A stretch of 45,468 nucleotides of DNA, taken from NCBI GenBank assembly GCA_017543265.1, contig JAFYGI010000027.1, positions 1 through 45,468 on the forward strand, read 5' to 3'. Numbering within the stretch: the stretch's first letter is position 1; each line of letters starts with the position of its first letter. Of this stretch, positions 24,291 to 34,915 are shown one piece after another. Source of the stretch: Bacillota bacterium (GTDB taxonomy: Bacteria; Bacillota; Clostridia; Lachnospirales; CAG-274). The translations under genes were made by a program, and so were the position numbers. Below the pieces are notes generated by a model. That model searched no databases and was not told where the DNA came from. It saw nothing but the letters and a program-made list of their open reading frames with translations.

Positions 24291-26396
24291 TTATATTCTT
24301 TGCAGTATCAGTATCGCATCCGTGACATCAACTTTGTTATCTCTGTTCACATCGGCGGCCACGGCGTTATACACCGTTTTATCGTTATGGGATATTCCGT
24401 AAAGCACCCTATGGGAGTCCTCCCTTGTTACCTCGCCCGACAGGTCGGCATCGCCCGCAAGGTACACGATATACGCCTCACCCGCATATTCTATCCTGTC
24501 GCTGACCCTTTTTGTCTTGCTGCCGTCAAGGGTCTCGTTGAGCATGGCTCTTGTGTCCGTGTCGATATAGCTTACGGACGGCGGCAGCTTCAGGCTGTCC
24601 CACTTGACGCGGTCAAAGCTTGCAATATAGACACAGCCCTTTTCCATACGCTCACAGGCGGGGTCTATCTCCACATCGCCCCGTGCCGCCTGCGGTATGT
24701 ACCACACGCTTTTCATATCCTTTGAATAAAGCACGCCGTCCTTTGCGGCATAATTGGGGTTGGTGTCATTTACCGCCACCTCTTCAAGGTTATTGTAGGC
24801 ATAAAGCGCCACCGCAAGGTCGTTTCCGTCCATGTTGAGAGAGTTTTGGGGGACGGTATCGTCTATTATAAGGCTGTCCGACAGCACCAGTTTTTTAAGG
24901 TATGCGGGGCGTGAAAACGCCATTGCATCAAGCTGCGTAACGGTATTTGGCAGGGCAAATACCTCGTCCGTCCTGCCGCGCGGATATGCCACCATACGGG
25001 TAAGCGCCGCATCGTACAAAACGCCGTCCACGGCTTTGAACCACTCATTGCCCTCCGCGACCTCAAAGGCCCTGAACAGCTTATCCTTACCCATATCGTA
25101 GAAAACATGGTCGCCGTAGCCCGTATTTTCCTCAACATCGTAATCACCGCCTATCATTTTGACGGTAGATGGTATCACAAGCGTTTCGTTGTCTATACCC
25201 GACATATGGTCAAAGGCCCCGTCGGAGATAAATTCAAGTCCCTCGTTAAGCTCCAGATGGCCGATATCAACGCAGTTCTGGAAGCTGTACTGGCCGATAT
25301 GCTTCATGGTAGACGGCAATTTCAGCTCCTTGAAGTGCATATACGCACTTACCCCGCCAAAAGTGATATAACCCGTTTCCTCCACGCCCTCGCTTAAAAC
25401 AAGCTTGCCGTCAAAACCCGTACAGTTGCAAAACGCCAGCAAGGGCACCGTCCTTACGCCGGGCGGTATAACAAGGTCACCCGTAAGTGCGCTGCACTGC
25501 ATAAAGCATCTGTTGCCAAGCCTTGTAAGCGTCTGTGGCAGCTCCAGCTTGCCCGCCATATTCCCGCATTGATAAAACGCCTGATGGTCTATGGTCTCAA
25601 GGCCGTCGTTAAGCTTTATGCCCGCCAGAGCCGAATTTTGAAACGCCATTATGCCGATATATTTAAGCGACGGCGGAAACGTCAGCTCCTGCGCAAGTCC
25701 CGTGCCGTAAAAGCCGCCCATGCCGATATTTTCAAGCGTATCGGGCAAAATGACCGATGAGAGCGACTTCATATTGGAAAATGCGCCGTAGCCTATATCC
25801 GTTATGCCGTTTGATATGACCGCCGCACTTATCGTGCGCCCGCTTGCCTTTACGATGCTTGCGCTGCCCGCACCGCCCGCAACACAGGTTATGGCCTTGC
25901 CGCCTATAAAATTGGGTACCGTGACGGAGCCGCCCTCGCCCGTATAGGTCTCCAGCGCGTGTCCGTCTCCGGACACCGTCCAATCGTCCGTGCTTCCCTC
26001 TATTATCCTTACAACGGGTATTTCCGCGCTTTTTTGCGCATCCCCCGCCGCAAACACAACATTAAGCCGTACCGCCGATACCGCAGGGGCATCCTGCATG
26101 GGCTGGAACACAAATTTATGGTCGGGAAGCCTTGTGCCGTCACTTGCTATGACCGCCGCCCCCACGTTTTCCACCGACACGGTAACGGGAAAGGCCTTAT
26201 CCTCCACGGTAAAGGTCAGCCCCTCGGGCACCTCGTCTATCTCAAAGGCAAGCATTTTTAAAACGCCGTTTTCGTCGCAGTATGCGGCGTGGGGCTTTAC
26301 GGACGCAACAGCGTCATCCGCGGCGCTTTGTGCCGTGACCGCGGCAAAGACCGTCATACATACCGCCAATATAAACCAAAAACCGAATTTACGCAC
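24291..26396 (-). CDS. Secreted BspA-like leucine-rich repeat protein with dockerin-like C-terminus
   Basis: The protein (701 aa) has a signal peptide (hydrophobic residues 5-25 ending near AQSA), a linker domain to about 165, and then a long LRR_5 (BspA/TpLRR) array with repeats such as YGAFSNMKSLSSVILPDTLENIG and SFQNCVDIGHLELNEGLEFI. The C-terminal 60 residues carry two dockerin-like calcium loops, GDADLSGEVTREDSHRVLYG and ADVNRDNKVDVTDAILILQ. It is probably held at the surface through a cohesin or a related partner. The GTG start follows AAAGGAG. Ligand is unknown. Confidence 0.88.
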   Translation of the reverse strand: MRKFGFWFILAVCMTVFAAVTAQSAADDAVASVKPHAAYCDENGVLKMLAFEIDEVPEGLTFTVEDKAFPVTVSVENVGAAVIASDGTRLPDHKFVFQPMQDAPAVSAVRLNVVFAAGDAQKSAEIPVVRIIEGSTDDWTVSGDGHALETYTGEGGSVTVPNFIGGKAITCVAGGAGSASIVKASGRTISAAVISNGITDIGYGAFSNMKSLSSVILPDTLENIGMGGFYGTGLAQELTFPPSLKYIGIMAFQNSALAGIKLNDGLETIDHQAFYQCGNMAGKLELPQTLTRLGNRCFMQCSALTGDLVIPPGVRTVPLLAFCNCTGFDGKLVLSEGVEETGYITFGGVSAYMHFKELKLPSTMKHIGQYSFQNCVDIGHLELNEGLEFISDGAFDHMSGIDNETLVIPSTVKMIGGDYDVEENTGYGDHVFYDMGKDKLFRAFEVAEGNEWFKAVDGVLYDAALTRMVAYPRGRTDEVFALPNTVTQLDAMAFSRPAYLKKLVLSDSLIIDDTVPQNSLNMDGNDLAVALYAYNNLEEVAVNDTNPNYAAKDGVLYSKDMKSVWYIPQAARGDVEIDPACERMEKGCVYIASFDRVKWDSLKLPPSVSYIDTDTRAMLNETLDGSKTKRVSDRIEYAGEAYIVYLAGDADLSGEVTREDSHRVLYGISHNDKTVYNAVAADVNRDNKVDVTDAILILQRI

Positions 26397-26431
26397 GGGG
26401 GCTCACTCCTTTCAAACCACATATATAATAT

Positions 26432-26460
26432 ATTTTATCATTTTTCGGCCGCAGCTGCAA
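26432..26460 (-). promoter_or_regulatory. Promoter of the LRR gene
   Basis: TTGCAG (26460-26455), a 17-base spacer and TAAAAT (26437-26432) on the minus strand, about 35 bases before the GTG start. Confidence 0.45.
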
Positions 26461-26506
26461 TCTTTTTTTTATAATCCTTAACAATCTTTTTTTTATAATC
26501 CTTAAC
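26459..26506. repeat. Two perfect tandem copies of a 24-base unit
   Basis: The unit AATCTTTTTTTTATAATCCT plus TAAC occurs at 26459-26482 and 26483-26506 without a mismatch. It lies between the diverging LRR and rny promoters and contains TATAAT-like bases, so it could be a duplicated regulatory site or a slippage product. Confidence 0.9.
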
Positions 26507-26513
26507 AACACAC

Positions 26514-26542
26514 TTGACACGGGGGAAAAAAAGTTATACAAT
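26514..26542 (+). promoter_or_regulatory. Sigma-A promoter of rny
   Basis: TTGACA (26514-26519), a 17-base spacer and TACAAT (26537-26542), 115 bases before the rny start. Confidence 0.6.
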
Positions 26543-26656
26543 AGAATAGTATTATTGCGGGCACTATCCACCGCAGCAATATGGTGTATCATTTAGACCC
26601 GCTATGGGTTTTACGGATAAGCGTACATTGAAAACTAAATAGGAGGTGTTAAGACT

Positions 26657-28231
26657 TTGCTTAGCATAAAAGTAGTCGTTCTGCTTATTATTGTGGCACT
26701 TCTTGCTTTAGTTGTCGGTTTGATCATTGGCTATCTGTGGCGTAAAAACAGCGCCGAAGGCACAATAGGCTCTGCCGAGCGCGAGGCTGAAAATATCAAG
26801 CTGGAGGCCAAAAAGGCCGCCGAGGAGATAAAGCGTGACGCCGATGCGGAAAAGAAGGAAATACTTCTTGCCGCACAGGAGGAGGGTCTCAAGGTCAAAA
26901 ACGACATTGAAAAAGAGTGTAAAGACCGCAAAAATGAAGTACAGCGACAGGAAAAACGACTGGAGAAAAAGGAAGAAAGCCTTGATAAGCGTTCCGAAAG
27001 CCTTGACAAGCGTGACAATCAGCTGCAGCGCAAGAGCGAGGAGCTTGAAAAGCGTACCGCAGAGGTAGAAGCGCTTGAAAAACAGCACATCGCGGAGGTC
27101 GAAAGGATCGCAGGTATGTCCGCCGAGCAGGCAAAGGAGTATTTGTTTGCATCGGTACAAAGCGAATTACAGCACGAAACGGCTGTACTTATCAAGGAAA
27201 TGGAAGCAAAGGCCAAGTCCGAGGCCGACAAAAAGGCAAAGGAGATCATCGCAAACGCCATACAGCGCTGTGCGGCCGATCATGTTGCCGAAACAACGGT
27301 AAGCGTTGTTTCACTGCCCAACGATGAAATGAAGGGCAGGATAATCGGACGCGAGGGACGAAATATCCGTACCCTTGAATCCCTTACGGGCATTGAGCTT
27401 ATTATTGACGACACACCCGAGGCAGTTATTTTATCGGGCTTTGACGCAATGAAGCGAGAGATCGCAAGGATAGCTTTGGAAAAGCTGATAATCGACGGCA
27501 GGGTACACCCTGCAAGGATCGAAGAAATGGTTGAAAAAGCAAGAAAAGAGGTTGAAACATCCATCAAGGAGGAGGGCGAGGCCGCTACCTTTGAAACGGG
27601 TGTACATAATCTCCACCCCGAGCTTGTAAGATTACTCGGTAAATTAAAATTCAGAACAAGCTACGGTCAGAATGTACTTAAACATTCCATCGAGGTATCG
27701 CACCTTTGCGGCATTATGGCTGCGGAGCTGGGTGCCGATATCACACTTGCCAAGCGTGCGGGTCTGCTGCACGACATAGGCAAATCCATAGACCATGATA
27801 TGGAGGGCTCTCACATAGAGCTGGGCGCAAACCTTTGCCGCAAATATCATGAAAGCGCCACTATTATAAACGCTGTAGAGGCTCACCACGGCGACGTGGA
27901 GCCGCAGAGCATAATAGCCGTGCTGGTACAGGCTGCGGATGCCATTTCCGCCGCAAGACCGGGTGCAAGGCGCGAAACATTGGAGTCATACATCAAGCGT
28001 CTGCAATCGCTTGAGGAAATTGCCGACTCCTTCAAGGGCGTTGAAAAATCTTTCGCAATACAGGCAGGCCGTGAATTGCGAGTTATGATAGTTCCCGAGG
28101 AAGTATCGGACGACAGGCTTACCATTATGGCGCACGATATTTCCAAAAAAATCGAAACGGAGCTTGAATATCCCGGTACCATCAAGGTCAACCTTATCAG
28201 GGAAACAAGAGCCGTGGATTACGCAAAATAA
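26657..28231 (+). CDS. rny: Ribonuclease Y
   Basis: RNase Y (524 aa, the normal length) is the membrane-bound endoribonuclease that starts mRNA decay in Firmicutes. Domains in order: an N-terminal transmembrane helix (1-27), a long charged coiled coil (about 35-165), a KH domain with the GREG loop (231-234) and an HD domain with [11 protein letters not shown] (His372-Asp373 as metal ligands). The TTG start at 26657 follows AGGAGGTG by 8 bases. Confidence 0.97.
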   Translation: MLSIKVVVLLIIVALLALVVGLIIGYLWRKNSAEGTIGSAEREAENIKLEAKKAAEEIKRDADAEKKEILLAAQEEGLKVKNDIEKECKDRKNEVQRQEKRLEKKEESLDKRSESLDKRDNQLQRKSEELEKRTAEVEALEKQHIAEVERIAGMSAEQAKEYLFASVQSELQHETAVLIKEMEAKAKSEADKKAKEIIANAIQRCAADHVAETTVSVVSLPNDEMKGRIIGREGRNIRTLESLTGIELIIDDTPEAVILSGFDAMKREIARIALEKLIIDGRVHPARIEEMVEKARKEVETSIKEEGEAATFETGVHNLHPELVRLLGKLKFRTSYGQNVLKHSIEVSHLCGIMAAELGADITLAKRAGLLHDIGKSIDHDMEGSHIELGANLCRKYHESATIINAVEAHHGDVEPQSIIAVLVQAADAISAARPGARRETLESYIKRLQSLEEIADSFKGVEKSFAIQAGRELRVMIVPEEVSDDRLTIMAHDISKKIETELEYPGTIKVNLIRETRAVDYAK

Positions 28232-28239
28232 TGTAACAT

Positions 28240-28274
28240 AAAAAAGCATCATACTTTTGTACGATGCTTTTTTT
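28240..28274. terminator. Bidirectional terminator between rny and mfd
   Basis: AAAAAAGCATC (28240-28250) pairs with GATGCTTTTTT (28263-28273) around a short loop with an inner TAC/GTA stem. It serves the convergent rny and mfd genes. Confidence 0.85.
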
Positions 28275-28279
28275 ATTTC

Positions 28280-31200
28280 TTATTCCACGCCCGCAAGCTT
28301 TTCCGCAAACTCCTTAAGCAGGGCAAGCCTTGTGCCCGCGCCGAGTTTGCCTATTGTGATATATGGCTGTGCGGGGTTATTGGTAAAGGTCACGCTGCCC
28401 TTACTTTGCCTGATAAGCTCCATAAGGCGCTCAACGTCCATCTTGCATTTATCGCCCTTAAAAGCTATAACTATGCTGTCCGCGCCCCTTTGCGAAACAT
28501 TTACCGCGCCCATGTCATGAAGCAGCGCCTTTGTATACGCAATATCCAGCAGATTGGCAACGGAGCGCGGGATATTGCCGTATCTGTCCTCCAGCTCGTC
28601 CTGCACGTCAAAGTAATCGGCCTTGTTTTTGATATGCGCTATCCTTTTGTATATCTCTATCTTTCGGTCAAGGTTTGATATATAGCTTTCGGGGATAAAG
28701 GCATTTACGGTTATATCCATAAGTGTCTCGTAGGTCTCCTCTATCTGCTCGCCGCGCAGCTCGCGCACCGCCTCGTCAAGCAGCTTGCAGTACAGCTCGT
28801 AGCCTATGCTGTCCATGTGTCCGTGCTGCTCGCCGCCCAGAAGATTGCCCGCACCGCGTATCTCCAGGTCGCGCATGGCAATTTTAAAGCCCGAGCCGAA
28901 CTGGGTAAACTCCTTTATGGTCTGCAAACGCTTCTGGCTTACCTCCTGCAAGACCTTTTCTTTTTTATACATAAGGTATGCAAAGCTTGTGCGCGTACTT
29001 CTGCCCACACGCCCGCGCAGCTGATAAAGCTGGCTAAGACCCATACGGTCGGCATCCTGTATTATGATGGTGTTGACATTTGGGATATCCAGTCCCGTTT
29101 CCACTATGGTCGTGCAGACAAGCACATCTATAGCGCCCTCCATAAAATCAAGCATAACATTTTCCAGCTCGCGCTCGCTCATCTGGCCGTGGGCAAAAGC
29201 AAAGCTTGCCTCGGGCACCAGCTTTTGCAGCTTAAGCGTGGTGTCGGCAATGTTCTGTACACGGTTATGCAGGTAAAAGACCTGTCCGCCGCGTGCCAGC
29301 TCACGGTGTATGGCATCACGCACAAACTCGGGGTTGTACTCCATAACATAGGTCTGTATGGGTATGCGGTCGTTAGGCGGCTCGGTCAGGAGGCTCATGT
29401 CCCTTATGCCCGAAAGGCTCATGTGCAGGGTGCGGGGTATGGGCGTAGCCGTTAAGGTCAGGATATTTACATCACTTTTAAGGCTTTTGAGTTTTTCCTT
29501 GTGACCCACGCCGAAGCGCTGCTCCTCGTCAACTATTATAAGACCAAGGTCCTTAAATTTTACGTCCTTGCTCAAAAGTCTGTGCGTGCCTATAACAACA
29601 TCCACCGTGCCCTTTTCAAGGCCGTTTACGGTCATTTTCTGCTCCTTCGGGGTGCGGAAGCGGTTCAACAGGCTTACCGTTACGGGATAGCCCGCCATAC
29701 GCTGTGCAAAGGTCTGATAATGCTGATTTGCAAGTATAGTCGTAGGCACAAGGTAGGCCACCTGCCTGCCCTCCTGCACGGTCTTGAACGCCGCACGCAG
29801 GGCTACCTCGGTCTTACCGAAGCCCACATCGCCGCAGATAAGTCTGTCCATCACCCTGCCCTGCTCCATATCGGCCTTTACATCGGCAATGGCATCCAGC
29901 TGATCCTGCGTTTCCTCAAAGGGAAAGGCCTCCTCAAATTCATGCTGCCAAAGGGTGTCCTTGCCGTAAACAACGCCCTTTGCCGCCTGTCTTTTGGCAT
30001 ATATCTCGATAAGGTCCTTTGCAAGGATATTTGCGGCCTTTTTGGCGCGTGCCTTGGCCTTTGCCCAGCCCGTGCCGCCCAATTTGCTAAGCTTGGGCCC
30101 TTGGCCGTTCTCGCTGCCGCCTATGTATTTTTGCAGCAGGTCAAGACGGTTTGGCGCGATATACAAATTGCTGTCGTCGGCATAGCCTATTTTGATATAG
30201 TCCTTTGCTGCGCCCTCCACTATCTTTTGCTCTATGCCGCGGAATACGCCGATGCCGTAGTTTTCGTGCACGACATAGTCGCCTATTTTAAGGTCGTTAA
30301 AGTTTTCTATAACAGCAGCCTTGTCCTTTTTGCCGCGGTGCCTGCGCTGTTTTTTCTCCTGCTCGTTAAGGCTGATAACGGCAAATTTGTCCTCTATATA
30401 CTCAAAGCTGTGTGTAAGGCCGCCCTTGCCGATATAAATAACGCCCCTGCTGTAGCTTTCCTTGTCGGTCAGAAGCGCGGCGGGCATATCGCGGGACAAA
30501 AGCTCCTCGTAAATACGTTGGCACCTTGCCGCACCGCCGCCCAGTATAAGCACGGTGTAGCCGTGTTTGTACATAAACTCCAGATCGTCAAACATTATGC
30601 GCGTATCGCCCTTTATAACGGGGGTGCTTTTTATCTTGAAATCCACGCTCTGCTTGGGCTTGAAATCGCGCAGGCTGCCCATAAAGGCACTTAAAAGCAC
30701 AGTCTTGTATTTAAGCGTTTTGGCAATGACCTCACTGTAGGGGTAGATCATATCCATCTGCTGCGGCAGCATAACGCCCGCGCGTATCTGTCCCTCCACA
30801 CTTTCGGTAAACTCTTTTATCGCCTGCTCGCAATGCTCGTGTATGCGGTTTGGCTCGTCATACCATACAACGGTGTTTTTTGACATATAGTCCAGAAGAT
30901 GCGCCGTTTCATCGTAAAACCAGTTTATATATTTTTCCACACCCGAAAAAAAGCGCTCGTTTTCAAGACGCTCTATCGCCTCTTCAAGGGTCTCCTGAAG
31001 CTTTGTATTGCCCGTTTGCTTTAAATTTTTTCTCAGCCCCGCAATGGCCTTGTTTATATTTTCGTCCTCGTAAATAAGCTCGCTTATGGGGTAAAGCGTC
31101 ACACTTTCCGCATTTTCGACAGAGCGCTGCGAAAAGCTGTCCATAATGCGTATGCTGTCTATCTCGTCGCCCCAAAGCTCCAGACGGTAGGCATTTTCGC

Positions 31201-31750
31201 CTATGGACGAATAAACATCTATAATGCCGCCGCGTATGGCAAACTGCCCCTGCGCCTCCACCGCCTCACAGCGCTCATAGCCCATAAGCACCAGTCTGCG
31301 GGCAAGCTCGTCCGTTTTTATCTCGTCCCCGACCTTAAAGGTAAGGACAAAGCTTTTAAAAACCTCGGGCGGCACCAGCCTGTCAAGCAGCGCCTCCATA
31401 GTGGTAATTACGGTAAGCTCCTCCCCCGCGATAAGGCGGGATATTATATCAAAGCGGCTTTTGATTATTTCGCGGCTTTTGATATCCGCGCTGTAAAAAA
31501 TAATATCCTTTGCGGGATAAAGGCAAATGCTTGTTTTGTTAAAGTACGACATATCCTCGTACATTTCCTTTGCCTTAAAGGCATTTTCCGCAATAACAAG
31601 GCTGCTTTTTTTGCCGAGGGACACAATAAGCTGTGCCTTTTGGCTGTCCGCCGTGCCCGAGGCGTAAACGGGAGTCTTGTCATCGTTTACATATTGCCGC
31701 AAAAGCTTTATTTCTGCGTTGTTTTCAAGACATTTGGTTATTATTTCCAT
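28280..31750 (-). CDS. mfd: Transcription-repair coupling factor Mfd
   Basis: Full-length Mfd (1156 aa) frees RNA polymerase stalled at DNA lesions and recruits UvrA. It has an N-terminal UvrB-like region (about 1-340), the RNA polymerase interaction domain (490-545, [13 protein letters not shown]), and a RecG-like translocase with Walker A GDVGFGKT (640-647), VDEEQRFGV and the QLRGRVGRS motif VI. The C-terminal TRCF domain follows. Arrangement after pth is common in Firmicutes, and the 32-base gap suggests one transcript. Confidence 0.97.
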   Translation of the reverse strand: MEIITKCLENNAEIKLLRQYVNDDKTPVYASGTADSQKAQLIVSLGKKSSLVIAENAFKAKEMYEDMSYFNKTSICLYPAKDIIFYSADIKSREIIKSRFDIISRLIAGEELTVITTMEALLDRLVPPEVFKSFVLTFKVGDEIKTDELARRLVLMGYERCEAVEAQGQFAIRGGIIDVYSSIGENAYRLELWGDEIDSIRIMDSFSQRSVENAESVTLYPISELIYEDENINKAIAGLRKNLKQTGNTKLQETLEEAIERLENERFFSGVEKYINWFYDETAHLLDYMSKNTVVWYDEPNRIHEHCEQAIKEFTESVEGQIRAGVMLPQQMDMIYPYSEVIAKTLKYKTVLLSAFMGSLRDFKPKQSVDFKIKSTPVIKGDTRIMFDDLEFMYKHGYTVLILGGGAARCQRIYEELLSRDMPAALLTDKESYSRGVIYIGKGGLTHSFEYIEDKFAVISLNEQEKKQRRHRGKKDKAAVIENFNDLKIGDYVVHENYGIGVFRGIEQKIVEGAAKDYIKIGYADDSNLYIAPNRLDLLQKYIGGSENGQGPKLSKLGGTGWAKAKARAKKAANILAKDLIEIYAKRQAAKGVVYGKDTLWQHEFEEAFPFEETQDQLDAIADVKADMEQGRVMDRLICGDVGFGKTEVALRAAFKTVQEGRQVAYLVPTTILANQHYQTFAQRMAGYPVTVSLLNRFRTPKEQKMTVNGLEKGTVDVVIGTHRLLSKDVKFKDLGLIIVDEEQRFGVGHKEKLKSLKSDVNILTLTATPIPRTLHMSLSGIRDMSLLTEPPNDRIPIQTYVMEYNPEFVRDAIHRELARGGQVFYLHNRVQNIADTTLKLQKLVPEASFAFAHGQMSERELENVMLDFMEGAIDVLVCTTIVETGLDIPNVNTIIIQDADRMGLSQLYQLRGRVGRSTRTSFAYLMYKKEKVLQEVSQKRLQTIKEFTQFGSGFKIAMRDLEIRGAGNLLGGEQHGHMDSIGYELYCKLLDEAVRELRGEQIEETYETLMDITVNAFIPESYISNLDRKIEIYKRIAHIKNKADYFDVQDELEDRYGNIPRSVANLLDIAYTKALLHDMGAVNVSQRGADSIVIAFKGDKCKMDVERLMELIRQSKGSVTFTNNPAQPYITIGKLGAGTRLALLKEFAEKLAGVE

Positions 31751-31782
31751 ACGATCTACCTTTCGGATATTTTTCTGTGTCC

Positions 31783-32400
31783 TTATAACTCTTTGTTTTC
31801 CCGCTCATCCTCTTTTTTCGGCTTTTCCTTTGAGCCCTTTTTGTTGTACTTGTTCATAGCCGCCCTTGCATCGCCGTTTTTAACTATGCTTACTATGGCA
31901 TCGGCGGCATCGGTTATGCCGTTTATGATATCCTGATTTTCGTCCTCGCGGAACTTGCTTAAAACATAATCCGCCAGATCCCATTCCTTTGGTTTTTCGC
32001 CTATACCTACCCTTACACGGGTAAAATTATCGTACCCAAGCTGATACATAATGTTTCTTAAGCCCTTTTGGCCGCCGTCGCTGCCCTTTTCCCTTATGCG
32101 GATATGCGACAGGGGCAGATTGATATCGTCACAGGTAACGATAATATCCTCGGGCTCCAGCTTGTAAAAGGACACTATATCCCTTACGCTCTCGCCGCTT
32201 AAATTCATATATGTTATGGGCTGCACCAAAAGCACCTTTTCAAAGCCGATACGCCCCTCGCCTATCACCGCCTTGAATTTTTGCCTGTTCATATCTATAT
32301 TATGATCGTAGGCAAGCTTGTTTACCACCTCATAGCCAACATTGTGCCTTGTCCATTGATACTGCCTGCCGGGGTTTCCCAAACCGATAATTGCGTACAT
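31783..32400 (-). CDS. pth: Peptidyl-tRNA hydrolase
   Basis: Pth (205 aa) releases tRNA from peptidyl-tRNA that has dropped off the ribosome. It has GLGNPG (6-11), the catalytic histidine in TRHNVGY (His19), YMNLSG and DDINLPLSHIRIREKGSDGG with the catalytic aspartate. The tail from about residue 180 is lysine- and glutamate-rich and longer than usual. AAAGGAG lies 7 bases before the ATG. Confidence 0.95.
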   Translation of the reverse strand: MYAIIGLGNPGRQYQWTRHNVGYEVVNKLAYDHNIDMNRQKFKAVIGEGRIGFEKVLLVQPITYMNLSGESVRDIVSFYKLEPEDIIVTCDDINLPLSHIRIREKGSDGGQKGLRNIMYQLGYDNFTRVRVGIGEKPKEWDLADYVLSKFREDENQDIINGITDAADAIVSIVKNGDARAAMNKYNKKGSKEKPKKEDERENKEL

Positions 32401-32590
32401 ATTTTATCTCCTTTAAAAACGCCTAAAGGGGGCTGAAACATTTATCAGCCCCTTAAAAGTTATCTATATGATTATAACATTTGCACAGCGATTTTACAAT
32501 AGTTATTTTAAGTTTCCCCGTTTTTTAAAAAATTACTTATCAGGGTAAGCCGAACAATGGCAGAAAATGCAGTCCTTTGCCATTTCATAC
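32401..32590. other. Upstream region of pth with a GC hairpin
   Basis: No supported gene. AAGGGGGCTGA (32426-32436) and TCAGCCCCTT (32445-32454) form a stable hairpin upstream of the pth ribosome-binding site on the minus strand. No good T-run follows directly, so a leader hairpin is as likely as a terminator. Confidence 0.35.
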
Positions 32591-32751
32591 ACCTCGCCGT
32601 CCTCCGCCCCGGGAAATCGGAAAATCTATGGGCGGGGGCTTGACGATATTGCTTTTACCAAAATACCCCTTTGGGTGATGCAGCCCTTGACGGCGAGGTC
32701 ACCTATAAGGATGCGGCGCATGGGTTTAAGCCCTTGTGCCGCCCTTTTTTT
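32591..32751 (+). ncRNA. Candidate structured RNA leader ending in a terminator
   Basis: ACCTCGCCGTC (32591-32601) pairs perfectly with GACGGCGAGGT (32689-32699), closing 87 bases. Inside are CCGCCC (32604-32609) with GGGCGG (32630-32635) and a CCAAA/TTTGG hairpin, giving a three-way junction. A strong terminator follows at once. The layout resembles a riboswitch with its expression platform, but the bases match no class I know. Short coding-like stretches on both strands (for example DGEVTYKDAAHG on plus) mean a decayed gene is an alternative. Confidence 0.35.
32713..32751 (+). terminator. Strong Rho-independent terminator
   Basis: GCGGCGCATGGG (32713-32724) pairs with CCCTTGTGCCGC (32731-32742) over 12 positions with one mismatch, and seven T follow (32745-32751). 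Confidence 0.75.
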
Positions 32752-32809
32752 ATACTTATCCGATGCCGCGATATGTCAATTTCGTAATTTAAAACTGCGA
32801 AACTGACAC

Positions 32810-32838
32810 TTGCCCTGTCATTATATAGAGCGTATAAT
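32810..32838 (+). promoter_or_regulatory. Sigma-A promoter of the beta-helix surface protein
   Basis: TTGCCC (32810-32815), a 17-base spacer and TATAAT (32833-32838) lie 60 bases before the ATG at 32901. AAAGGAGG precedes that ATG. Confidence 0.65.
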
Positions 32839-33022
32839 AAAAATAATATAGGAAAAAGATCGACAGACTATGCTTTTTCATTTTCACAAAGGAGGATATT
32901 ATGAAAGGAAAATTTTTTAAACGTGCGGCCGCGGCAGTTGTTGCGGCTGTAATGACAGCGGGCTATCTGCCCGAAGTTTCGCCGATATTTGAAACGGCGG
33001 CATTGGTTTATGCAGATACTGT

Positions 33023-34915
33023 AAAAATATAAAATGGCATATATGGCTAACAAAAGATAATTTAGAGGAATTCAAAAGTACGACCGTTACGGGTACAGTA
33101 GGATATTCACAAAATGACGAAGCGGCGATTGTTGTTGACGGCAATGGTGCCGATGAAGATTTTTACCTTACCATACAGAACCTTAATGTAGATTTCAGTA
33201 GCGGCGTATACTCCCCTGCATCGGGTATAAGGCTCAAAAACGGTGCAACACTGCACCTTACCCTTAAGGGAGATAGTGTTTTAAAGGCGGGTTACGGCGG
33301 CGCAGGTATTGCAGTAGACCCCGGCTGTACCCTTATAATCACCGAAGAAAGTACGGGTACGCTTACCGCAATCGGCGGCAACTGGTACGGCGGCGGTGCG
33401 GGCATAGGCGCATTAAGCGACAAATATTATAGAGATAACCATGGTGATTCTTTCGATCCACAGCCTTTTGGTACGATAATCATAAACGGCGGTACCATAA
33501 ACGCATGGGGCGGAGCACATAAAAACGGAAACTATGTGGTTTGCAGTACCGCAGGCATAGGCGGCAGTGCTGAGTCCGGATCAAAAAAGGGCAGTATAAC
33601 CATAACGGGCGGCACAGTAACGGCAACGGGCGGCGAGGGCAGCGCAGGGATCGGCGGCGGCTACAGCGGCACTCTCGAAAAAATAAATATAACTGGCGGC
33701 AATGTTGCGGCATATTCGGCCGATCGTTATACCGCTTCCATAGGCTGCGGTGATTATAAAGGCAGCGAGGATTTTCTTGCCGCACCCGATATAAGTATAA
33801 CGGGCGGCCGTGTGACCACTAATTATAATATAGGTCACGGAGAAATATATGTGATAGATGATTATACTGCGGGCAGTATAAATATAGCCGACGATGTAGT
33901 GGTAAGCTGCGGCGGCAGTGTCAAAACAAACGGAGAAACACAATATACAAACAGGCATTTTGATCTTACCGTATATGATAATGCACTTACTGCCCAAAAC
34001 AATATCGCAGAGATAACTTTTCCTCTCGGCAGAAAGGCTGATTTTGTACTTGATGCGGCAAAAGACGGTATAGGCACGGTAAGTGCGGATATTTTGTATT
34101 CAAGCAGCCAATTAAGCCAAAGCGATACAGCGGCAATAAAGGTTGGTGAGAACACCTATACAAGCGATATTCTCGGCCTTTCCAAAGAAAGCTTTGATTT
34201 GGTGCTTGGCGGTTATTTGTACGAGATCTGGGGTGCGATATTCGATGATAGTATTGCCGCAAATTCCACAGCCGAAATTACCGTTGACGGTATAAGCGTC
34301 CACGCCTCTTACAAAACAGAAAACGCAGGGGCGGCAGTCTTTGAGGGATATTTTATATCTCCCGAAAAAATATCGGGCGAAAAAACTTTTACGGCAGAAG
34401 ACAGCAACAATAATGTTTTCACAAAGACTATAACCTTTGATACACCCGAAAAACACAAAACAAGGCTTTGTATTACAATAAACAGCGGCGATACTATTCC
34501 CTATCTGGACGAAAACGGTGAAATAAAGCTTTGTGACGATTATGCAAATGTCGTTTCGGACGATAGCGCTTGGAATAAAAACAGCTTTTATGTTGTTTTG
34601 CAGGATACGGAGATAGCCGAGCGTATCAATGTTACGGGTACGGTAAATCTGATACTTTGTGACGGAGTTACGCTTAATGCCCAAAAGGGTATATCCGTTA
34701 CCGAGGGCAATGTGCTTAATATATATGCACAGCAAAACGGTACGGGCAAACTTACCGCAGGTACAGCAGACGATAAGACTGCGGGTATAGGAGGCAACAA
34801 TGGCAATGCAGGCGCAGGCAGCAATGGCAATGCAGGCAGTAATATTACCGCAAACGGGCAAAGAACGCAGCGCAGGCATAGGCGGCGGCTACAACGGCGG
34901 TGCCAAAGACGTTGA
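33023..34915 (+). CDS. Glycine-rich beta-helix portion of the broken surface protein (open fragment)
   Basis: This open stretch has no credible start of its own; it continues the signal peptide frame after a shift. It holds repeated units of the form AGIGGG...GxIxIxGGxVTAxGG, as in GSITITGGTVTATGG and AGIGGGYSGTLEKINI. This pattern belongs to right-handed parallel beta-helix surface proteins with carbohydrate-binding-like repeats of gut Clostridia. The last 17 or so residues (from about 34866) are out of frame and arginine-rich, the mark of the second shift. Confidence 0.6.
   Translation, partial: KNIKWHIWLTKDNLEEFKSTTVTGTVGYSQNDEAAIVVDGNGADEDFYLTIQNLNVDFSSGVYSPASGIRLKNGATLHLTLKGDSVLKAGYGGAGIAVDPGCTLIITEESTGTLTAIGGNWYGGGAGIGALSDKYYRDNHGDSFDPQPFGTIIINGGTINAWGGAHKNGNYVVCSTAGIGGSAESGSKKGSITITGGTVTATGGEGSAGIGGGYSGTLEKINITGGNVAAYSADRYTASIGCGDYKGSEDFLAAPDISITGGRVTTNYNIGHGEIYVIDDYTAGSINIADDVVVSCGGSVKTNGETQYTNRHFDLTVYDNALTAQNNIAEITFPLGRKADFVLDAAKDGIGTVSADILYSSSQLSQSDTAAIKVGENTYTSDILGLSKESFDLVLGGYLYEIWGAIFDDSIAANSTAEITVDGISVHASYKTENAGAAVFEGYFISPEKISGEKTFTAEDSNNNVFTKTITFDTPEKHKTRLCITINSGDTIPYLDENGEIKLCDDYANVVSDDSAWNKNSFYVVLQDTEIAERINVTGTVNLILCDGVTLNAQKGISVTEGNVLNIYAQQNGTGKLTAGTADDKTAGIGGNNGNAGAGSNGNAGSNITANGQRTQRRHRRRLQRRCQRR

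Noticed and set aside
29501..30694. 397-codon plus-strand frame inside mfd
   Set aside because: mfd is full length and conserved on the minus strand; this is a codon-bias shadow.
33020..33036. Programmed -1 frameshifting as the reason for the split surface gene
   Set aside because: The site lacks a classical X XXY YYZ slippery heptamer in the correct frame and I saw no stimulatory stem directly downstream, and a second unrelated shift near 34860 makes simple indels more likely.
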